A DNA stretch of 10,610 nt from Planctomycetota bacterium (GTDB lineage: Bacteria; Planctomycetota; Phycisphaerae; Sedimentisphaerales; Anaerobacaceae), in the NCBI GenBank assembly GCA_022567055.1, contig JADFHU010000124.1:1-10610 (forward strand). Reading direction: 5' to 3'. Below are positions 6,607 to 10,610 of this stretch, one piece after another. Within the stretch, counting starts at the first letter, position 1. Every line of letters begins with the position of its first letter. Under the pieces are notes generated by a model. It was not told the DNA's origin, ran no database searches, and was given only the letters and a program-made list of their open reading frames with translations. A program made the position numbers and the translations under genes.

Positions 6607-7905
6607 CTAATCGTGCTCCTTATCCTGGGCAGCGTCCTTTTCCTTGATCTCAACCCACTTGGCCTTCGCTTCTTCTTCGGTTAGCTTGCCGGCCTTTACC
6701 GCCGCCTCTAGCTTCCTACCCACTGCCCGGTAGCGGGCGCTTTCTTTCTCTTTGGATCCAGCCTTTTTCTTGATCGCCTTCCATTTAGCTCGGGCTTCTC
6801 TTTCAGTTATTTTGCCGGCTGCTACTGCGGCCTTTATTTTTTTGCCGATTGCTTCATAGTCGTTTCCATGGTTTTCGGCCCGATTTCTGGCATTGGCCTC
6901 CCTTTTAATGGCCTCCCTTTTAATAGCCTCCCACTTGGCCATGGCTTCTTCTTTCGTCAGTTTGCCCGCTTTTACGGCCGCCTTGAGTTTTTCGCCAATG
7001 GCGACGTAATCAAGCTCCTTGTCCGGGTCTTCCGCGTCCCCTCCTCGGCGAACGCGTTTCTTGTAGGCCGCGATCCTTTCGCCGGCTTGCTCGCGCGTCA
7101 TCTTTCCGGCTTCGACGGCGCCCTCGATTCGCCGCCTGATGGCATCCAAATCTGAGCGTTCGTTCCCGCGCTCGGACATCTTCTGGCTCAACTCCCTCCG
7201 ATGTTTCGCACGCTCGGACATCGTCTGGCTCGTCTCCATCCGACGTTTCGCGCCCTCGATCATCTTCCTGGCGTCCTCTCCCGATATCTTGCCCGCGGCG
7301 ACCGCCTTCCTCAGCTCGGCCACGGTACGCGTGTAGTCCTCCCTGGTGACGCGCTTCGAACCGCGCTCGCCTCGATGGACCATCGTCTCGCGCATCGCCT
7401 TGCGCATCCCTTGGATGCGGGCTCGGGCATCCTCTCCCGAGATCCTGCCTTCGGCGACCGCCTTGCGGAGCTCGACCTCGGCGCGCGCGAACTCCTCACG
7501 AGTGATGCGCCCATGCTCACCACCGCGCTGGCGGCGGCCTCCGGCGGCCATTCTCTTCTTGATCTCTTTCTCGGCGGCCTCTGTCTTGATCGCTGACATC
7601 TTGGCGTGTGCTTGCTCTTCGGTTAACTCGCCTTTCTTGACCATGGCCCGCAGCTTCTTCCAGGTGCTTTCCAGCTTGGCATCGCTCTTGCTCTTGGGAG
7701 CCTCCTTCTTGAGCGCAGCCATCATGGCGGCGGCATGTTGCTGCGTGATCTCACCCTTCTTCACCGACTTCTTCAGCCGCTTGGCGACGGCTTGGTAGTC
7801 CTGAGCGGACACGATGCCAAGAGGAAGCACGAGCAGTGCGGACAACAGGACACCTACCTGCAACAGACGTGACGTCGATCGGTGCGGTTTGTTCGACATA
7901 ATCAT
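6607..7905 (-). CDS. Secreted protein of eight charged helical-hairpin repeats
   Basis: The ATG at 7905 has AAGGAG 8 nt upstream; a longer frame opening at 8283 covers the decayed BlaR1 and is not supported. The 432 residues begin with a Sec signal (hydrophobic about 14-32, cleavage near VSA/QD at 34). Eight copies of a roughly 35-residue unit follow, at about 36-70, 74-110, 134-172, 186-224, 252-286, 298-332, 349-383 and 390-424. The pattern is YxAIGxKLKAAVxAGKITxEEAxAKWxAIKK: two short helices around a conserved AG(K/E)(I/L/M)(T/S) turn. The hairpin resembles SHOCT-like modules in size and turn, but I would not assign that family. Linkers are very rich in Arg, Lys and Glu. There are almost no hydrophobic core residues apart from the repeats. 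It is probably an elongated periplasmic or extracellular alpha-solenoid or coiled scaffold; function unknown. Confidence 0.82.
   Translation of the reverse strand: MIMSNKPHRSTSRLLQVGVLLSALLVLPLGIVSAQDYQAVAKRLKKSVKKGEITQQHAAAMMAALKKEAPKSKSDAKLESTWKKLRAMVKKGELTEEQAHAKMSAIKTEAAEKEIKKRMAAGGRRQRGGEHGRITREEFARAEVELRKAVAEGRISGEDARARIQGMRKAMRETMVHRGERGSKRVTREDYTRTVAELRKAVAAGKISGEDARKMIEGAKRRMETSQTMSERAKHRRELSQKMSERGNERSDLDAIRRRIEGAVEAGKMTREQAGERIAAYKKRVRRGGDAEDPDKELDYVAIGEKLKAAVKAGKLTKEEAMAKWEAIKREAIKREANARNRAENHGNDYEAIGKKIKAAVAAGKITEREARAKWKAIKKKAGSKEKESARYRAVGRKLEAAVKAGKLTEEEAKAKWVEIKEKDAAQDKEHD
6895..6924. repeat. 15-bp perfect tandem duplication inside the repeat-protein gene
   Basis: GGCCTCCCTTTTAAT occurs twice in direct succession (6895-6909 and 6910-6924). 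On the coding strand it doubles the pentapeptide IKREA at about residues 328-337 and keeps frame, a recent slippage-type duplication. Confidence 0.9.
7169..7252. repeat. 42-bp imperfect tandem duplication inside the repeat-protein gene
   Basis: Bases 7169-7210 and 7211-7252 match at 36 of 42 positions, both beginning CGCTCGGACATC. They encode two 14-residue copies containing SQxMSER in the linker after hairpin 4. The length is a multiple of three, so the frame is kept. Confidence 0.85.
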
Positions 7906-7933
7906 TTTAAATCTCCTTTCCAGGACTCCGCCG

Positions 7934-8201
7934 CTATTGATTTCCATTGCCATGGCCGGAGGACGGAGGGCCGGACGAGCAAGAAACTCGACTGCCGATA
8001 ACAGAGAGTTCGCATAGCGTTTTGGTTTCGGATTCAGGCAGGACATCACCAAGTGTGCCAAAAACGAGCAGCCAGAGCAGATGGACCAAATGTGGCCACA
8101 TGAGGCCGCTTCGCGCTTACGCCCACCACCATGGCCACGATTGCCAAGGCAAGCGCAAGACACGCATTGCTCAGCGCCATCTGAAAAAAGAGATCCGTCA
8201 T
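7934..8201 (-). pseudogene. blaR1: BlaR1/MecR1-type M56 sensor remnant, frameshifted and truncated
   Basis: The ATG at 8201 overlaps the blaI stop (ATGA), the usual blaI-blaR1 arrangement. The frame reads MTDLFFQMALSNACLALALA then VVGVSAKRPHVA, a normal first membrane helix of BlaR1/MecR1. It ends at a TGA at 8046. Shifting frame near 8080-8090 restores HLLWLLVFG, the conserved 'HLLWLLVLxKL' start of the second helix in this family. After about 15 more residues the shifted frame shows no similarity and stops at 7934. The M56 metallopeptidase domain (HExxH) and the sensor domain are missing entirely, so the protein cannot cleave BlaI. A single extra G near 8088 would explain the frameshift; the loss of the remaining several hundred codons is a true truncation. 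Confidence 0.72.
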
Positions 8202-8596
8202 GTAGGGTCTCCCTGCTCACCCCGCCCGTCAAGGATGCCCCGGATGCGGTCAATTTCGTCACGGGAAATCTTCTTTTCCGCAATAAGATGGGTGATCAAC
8301 GGTGCAAACGAGCCGGCTGTCAGTTTGTCGGCGAGCGATTCCAATTGCCTGCCGGCGTAGGTTTGGCGTAAGATTGCCGCAGAGAACAGATGCACGGACA
8401 GACTGCGGTCGCGCGCAACATACCCCTTGTCTTCCAGACGCTGCAAGAGTCTCTGAACCGTCCCGTGCTGGGCCTTGGTCGCATCTGGATAGAGTTGCTC
8501 GCGAATGTGGCGAGCCGTCAAACGATCGCTCTGCCAAAGCAGATTCATGATCGCCAATTCCGCATTTGCTAGTGGGGCTTGATTCACTCGGGTCAT
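8198..8596 (-). CDS. blaI: BlaI/MecI/CopY-family transcriptional repressor
   Basis: The 132-residue protein has the BlaI winged helix at about residues 8-72. LANAELAIMNLLWQ is the equivalent of 'xSxAEWEVMxxLW'; LTARHIREQL and HGTVQRLLQRLEDKGYVARDR form the recognition helix and wing. A C-terminal dimerisation helix follows (LADKLTAGSFAPLITHLI and the closing ISRDEIDRIRGILD, close to the family's ISxEEIDELRxLLD). BlaI dimers repress their own operon until cleaved by the partner BlaR1 protease. Here the partner is a remnant, so repression may be constitutive or relieved otherwise. Start choice is unclear: the ATG at 8596 directly abuts GAGG, whereas the GTG at 8587 lies 9 nt from it and may be the true start. 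Two operators lie upstream. Confidence 0.92.
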   Translation of the reverse strand: MTRVNQAPLANAELAIMNLLWQSDRLTARHIREQLYPDATKAQHGTVQRLLQRLEDKGYVARDRSLSVHLFSAAILRQTYAGRQLESLADKLTAGSFAPLITHLIAEKKISRDEIDRIRGILDGRGEQGDPT

Positions 8597-8616
8597 CCTC
8601 AAAGATTCGATCCATA

Positions 8617-8635
8617 CTACGATAGACTGTCGTAG
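8617..8635. promoter_or_regulatory. Probable BlaI operator 1
   Basis: CTACGATAGACTGTCGTAG has perfect 6-bp arms (CTACGA / TCGTAG) around 7 bases. It lies 21 bp, two helical turns, centre to centre from operator 2, and 20 bp before the blaI start at 8596. Binding by BlaI is inferred from position and from known autoregulation of the family. Confidence 0.75.
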
Positions 8636-8637
8636 AT

Positions 8638-8656
8638 TTACGACATAATGTCGTAG
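8638..8656. promoter_or_regulatory. Probable BlaI operator 2
   Basis: TTACGACATAATGTCGTAG contains a perfect 8+1+8 palindrome (TACGACAT-A-ATGTCGTA). It shares the TACGA/TCGTA arms with operator 1 and overlaps the -10 box of the likely blaI promoter, so bound repressor would block RNA polymerase. Confidence 0.8.
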
Positions 8657-8683
8657 TATACAGAGTTGCTTTCAGTATGTTCA
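8655..8683 (-). promoter_or_regulatory. Likely sigma-70 promoter of blaI
   Basis: On the minus strand TGAACA (8683-8678, four of six matches to TTGACA) and TATACT (8660-8655, five of six matches to TATAAT) are separated by 17 nt. The -10 box overlaps operator 2 and transcription would start inside or next to the operators. Confidence 0.55.
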
Positions 8684-8717
8684 GTGATTGCTATAAAAAA
8701 TCATTGAATCGGCGTTC

Positions 8718-8822
8718 ATGGAGCCCAAAACTGCACAACGCGCTGCCGTGGAGGAGGGTGCAACAATACAAGATAGCCCCGCAGATGAACGGCGCATGAA
8801 GGAAGAAGAGCGAGCGAAATAG
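8718..8822 (+). CDS. Possible 34-aa charged small protein
   Basis: An open frame from ATG 8718 to TAG 8822 ends PADERRMKEEERAK and is highly charged, but it has no ribosome site. It faces away from blaI, and a TATAAA lies about 20 nt upstream, close to the BlaI operators. It may be chance. Apart from the operators and this frame I see nothing else between 8600 and 8850. Confidence 0.15.
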   Translation: MEPKTAQRAAVEEGATIQDSPADERRMKEEERAK

Positions 8823-8850
8823 CGTCAGACCACAGCCACATGGACCGCTT

Positions 8851-9136
8851 TTAGGCGATGAGGTCGTGCATGACGTGGCCGGGGATGTCGGTGAGACGGA
8901 AATCTCGGCCCTGGTACTGATTAGGTTAGGCGTTTGTGGTCGATGCCCAGGAGGTGCAGGATGGTCGCGTTCGAGTCGTGAATGTGCATGGTGCCCGGGG
9001 TCCAATGGTCCTTGTTCGGCTGTGGTCTCATCGGGTTGCTGTGTTCGTCGGCGATGTTGTAGCCGTAGTCACCGGTCTGTCCATAGGTAATCCCCGCCTT
9101 GACGCCGCCACCGGCCATCCAGACGGTAAAGCAGCG
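8851..9136 (-). pseudogene. C-terminal fragment of a DUF1501-family protein, frameshifted
   Basis: The minus strand reads RCFTVWMAGGGVKAGITYGQ, then DYGYNIADEH, then MHIHDSNATILHLLGIDH and KRLT, which is the conserved C-terminus of planctomycete DUF1501 (sulfatase-like alkaline-phosphatase-superfamily) proteins. A stop at 8921 interrupts it. In the next frame the family's final block continues at once: YQGRDFRLTDIPGHVMHDLIA, then TAA at 8851. One extra A near 8921-8923 explains the break: ACC TAT CAG TAC would restore the motif. The segment begins abruptly at about 9136, where non-homologous sequence with a tandem repeat starts. The rest of the gene is not adjacent; an N-terminal piece of the same family, same strand and order, lies at 10472 onward. 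Confidence 0.85.
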
Positions 9137-9161
9137 GGATGTCAACGACTTGCTCCTACTA

Positions 9162-9198
9162 AAGGGAGTGTCCCTTACTAATGCTCCCTTACTAATGC
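9162..9198. repeat. Hairpin plus 14-bp perfect tandem repeat at the DUF1501 breakpoint
   Basis: TCCCTTACTAATGC is repeated exactly at 9171-9184 and 9185-9198. The first copy also forms a 6-bp inverted repeat with AAGGGA (9162-9167) across GTG. It lies about 25-60 bp from where DUF1501 similarity ends. Confidence 0.85.
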
Positions 9199-9252
9199 CT
9201 CGCTGCACTGGTGTACTACAAGCGTTTGTCCAAAAAGCGACGGCACTGGTCA

Positions 9253-9534
9253 ATGAAGCCTCACGGTCACGATATGAAGCGAGTTTGGCAACAAATAGCG
9301 GTGTGCCATCACCACTTAGGGAATCCTCGGTGTGCCATAGCAGCAGCTAAAAAGCTAAAAAAGCTTTGGATTTCCGAAGGCAGGTCACCACCTGGTGCCG
9401 GTGTTCTGCTTGAATGGCTTGAGGGATTGACCTCAAGAGATGATAATGTAAGCAAGAAGATTTCTAACGCGTTGCGCAGCAATACGGTAAACCGTGCGTG
9501 TGAACGCAAACATGCGCAGAAAGAAATCACTTTC
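9253..9534 (+). other. TPR-like coding stretch in frame with the M50 gene
   Basis: The reading frame is open from a GTG at 9211 through to the M50 gene, with ATGs at 9253 and 9274, none with a ribosome site. It encodes VWQQIAVCHHHLGNPRCAI, AAAKKLKKLW and GAGVLLEWLEGL, which fits one tetratricopeptide-type helix pair (W/LG/A pattern) followed by another helix. Either it is a soluble N-terminal extension of the protease, or it is the tail of a lost upstream TPR protein that happens to stay in frame. I favour the latter because M50 relatives normally start near 9535. Confidence 0.35.
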
Positions 9535-10350
9535 ATGGAAAATGATCATAATACAGAGCAAAAGGACATTTGGTTAAGTAAGTTAAAGAAGTTACTTGCC
9601 CCACTTTCGGTTGTCATTATCCTAATACTCAAGTTTGGAGCCAAGCTAAAATTTCTGGCCCTGCCCCTTATCAAGTTTTTTCCGATTTTGCTTAAAACCG
9701 GCGGGACCATGATCCTGTCGATCTGGGCGTACTCCATGTTGTGGGGATGGCAGTTCGCAGCAGGCTTTGTGCTATTGATCTTCGTACATGAGTCCGGCCA
9801 CCTGATTGCGGCCAAAACCTTTTCGCTGAATGTAGGCTGGCCAGTGTTTATTCCGTTCATGGGCGCGGTGATCGCGCTTAAAGAAGCCCCTCCTCATGCA
9901 TGGGTTGAATTTTGGGTAGCGGCCGGCGGCCCCATCGCTGGGGGCTTGGCCGCCTTCGGCTGCCATTACATATACTTGCAGACAGATAATCCATTTTTCG
10001 CGGCACTGGCTTACACCGGTTATTTCCTGAACCTGTTTAACCTAATGCCCACCGGCTTCCTTGACGGAGGACGCATGGTGACAGCACTCTCACCGTGGCT
10101 CTGGGGCGTCGGCATCGTGATTGCCGGAGCATTCGCCTTTTACAGACCGTCATTTATTATTTTTTTGATCCTCATCTTCTCACTTCCTCGCTTGTTTTCA
10201 CTTTTCCGTAAGCGAACGGATAGTGAACAACGGTTTTTTGAAGTATCACGCTTTCAGCGTACGATTGCGGCACTCGTTTACTTTGGGTTAATCATCGCCC
10301 TTGGAGTTGGAATGCTATACACCTTGGTTAGTCCAACCGCTGAGGGGTGA
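9535..10350 (+). CDS. M50 / site-2 protease family integral membrane metallopeptidase
   Basis: From the ATG at 9535 the product has 271 residues. The zinc-binding HExxH motif is present as FVHESGHLIAA (His85, Glu86, His89). The second M50 motif is complete as NLFNLMPTGFLDGGRM (Asn169, Pro172, Leu176, Asp177, Gly178-179), where the Asp is the third zinc ligand, so the enzyme looks active. Membrane segments lie at about 22-52, 57-85, 128-148, 155-172, 188-220 and 246-265. PVFIPFMGAVIALKE and VAAGGPIAGGLAAF are typical of the FtsH-independent 'site-2 protease family protein' group, which cleaves helices within the membrane; the substrate here is unknown. There is no PDZ domain. The gene is opposite in strand to its neighbours, looks more AT-rich, and lies between two halves of a DUF1501 gene, suggesting acquisition. 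No clear ribosome site. Confidence 0.85.
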   Translation: MENDHNTEQKDIWLSKLKKLLAPLSVVIILILKFGAKLKFLALPLIKFFPILLKTGGTMILSIWAYSMLWGWQFAAGFVLLIFVHESGHLIAAKTFSLNVGWPVFIPFMGAVIALKEAPPHAWVEFWVAAGGPIAGGLAAFGCHYIYLQTDNPFFAALAYTGYFLNLFNLMPTGFLDGGRMVTALSPWLWGVGIVIAGAFAFYRPSFIIFLILIFSLPRLFSLFRKRTDSEQRFFEVSRFQRTIAALVYFGLIIALGVGMLYTLVSPTAEG

Positions 10351-10471
10351 GCAGGCGCATCCTAGGGATGTGGGGTGGAATCCGGGGCCATTTATGTTGA
10401 AATTAAAAGCATGTTTCCAACCCAAATGCAGCCGCGCATTCTGAGCGGCCTTGCGCCCAGGAACGGTTTCC

Positions 10472-10610
10472 ATTTTGGTTCATGCTGCCCAGTCCGTAGC
10501 TGAGCCAGGCGCCGAGGCTGGGACGGCCGGGGATCTGGCTGCCGGTTTGGATATAGGTGATAGCGGGGTCGTGGTTAATGGCCTCGGTGAAGGTGGTGTG
10601 GACAATGCAG
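10472..10610 (-). pseudogene. N-terminal-half fragment of a DUF1501-family protein, running off the window
   Basis: The minus strand entering from the window edge reads CIVHTTFTEAINHDPAITYI, then QTGSQIPGRPSLGAWLSYGL and GSMNQN. This is the hallmark 'HTEAINHDPAxTxxQTG...GRPSxGxWxSYGLG' block of DUF1501 proteins, normally about residues 130-190. Similarity stops at about 10472: the following residues (GNRSWAQGRSE) do not match the expected LPxFVVL continuation, and the frame reaches a stop near 10410. Between here and the M50 gene (10351-10471) I see no gene. Together with the fragment at 8851-9136 it looks like one gene split by about 1.3 kb, with roughly 150-200 middle codons missing. Upstream parts lie outside the window. 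Confidence 0.82.

Noticed and set aside
6607..7905. CRISPR-like or other regularly spaced DNA repeat array
   Set aside because: The periodicity is protein-level hairpin repetition with divergent codons; there are no identical repeats with unique spacers.
7906..8283. Longer start for the repeat protein (558 aa from 8283)
   Set aside because: The extension reads through the blaR1 remnant in a non-coding frame, whereas 7905 has a strong ribosome site and an immediate signal peptide.
8691..9005. 104-aa minus-strand frame next to the DUF1501 fragment
   Set aside because: Its first half is an out-of-frame reading of the DUF1501 C-terminus and the rest is a Cys/Leu-rich random-looking tail.
9137..10471. 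Classical insertion sequence around the M50 gene
   Set aside because: No transposase, no terminal inverted repeats shared by both ends and no target-site duplication could be seen.
10351..10471. Possible small gene or RNA after the M50 gene
   Set aside because: No open frame with a start signal and no convincing stem-loop or promoter was found.

Overview
The window looks like a chromosomal accessory region from a member of the PVC superphylum, most probably Planctomycetota, though Lentisphaerota or Verrucomicrobiota cannot be excluded. The assignment rests on families expanded in that group: H-X9-DG type-IV-prepilin-like proteins, an ECF sigma/FecR pair, a secreted PQQ-type beta-propeller with the 'NWP.xRG' start, DUF1501 and Tat-exported Gfo/Idh/MocA remnants, and BlaI/BlaR1. 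No rRNA, tRNA, CRISPR array or recognisable transposase was found. All calls come from reading the sequence; no database search was run.

Layout. (1) 155-634: two truncated convergent genes, the 5' part of a membrane protein on + and a Gfo/Idh/MocA oxidoreductase on - that has also lost its middle; they meet near 430-447. (2) 3379 down to 714, minus strand: a tight ECF sigma factor / FecR-like regulator / prepilin operon (4-bp ATGA overlap, then a 9-nt gap). (3) 6426 down to 3580, minus strand: a second operon of prepilin, single-pass membrane protein, PQQ beta-propeller and a 110-aa beta-rich ORF, preceded by a 180-nt leader full of inverted repeats. (4) 7905-6607, minus strand: a secreted charged protein built of eight helix-turn-helix hairpin repeats that still seems to expand by tandem duplication. 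(5) 8656-7934: BlaI repressor with two palindromic operators on its own promoter, and a frameshifted, truncated BlaR1 sensor at its 3' end. (6) 8851-10610: a DUF1501 gene in two collinear pieces (C-terminal part 8851-9136, N-terminal part from 10472 past the window edge), separated by a plus-strand M50 site-2-protease-like gene and a 14-bp tandem repeat.

How the genes fit together (inference). Most intact products are secreted or membrane-bound, and two operons each contain one prepilin-like protein. The sigma/FecR pair probably controls its own operon and perhaps other envelope genes. The hairpin-repeat gene begins 28 nt after the decayed BlaR1 and may now be driven from the BlaI-controlled promoter. 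The other theme is decay: three paralogue-rich planctomycete families (Gfo/Idh/MocA, BlaR1, DUF1501) and one membrane gene are present only as pieces.
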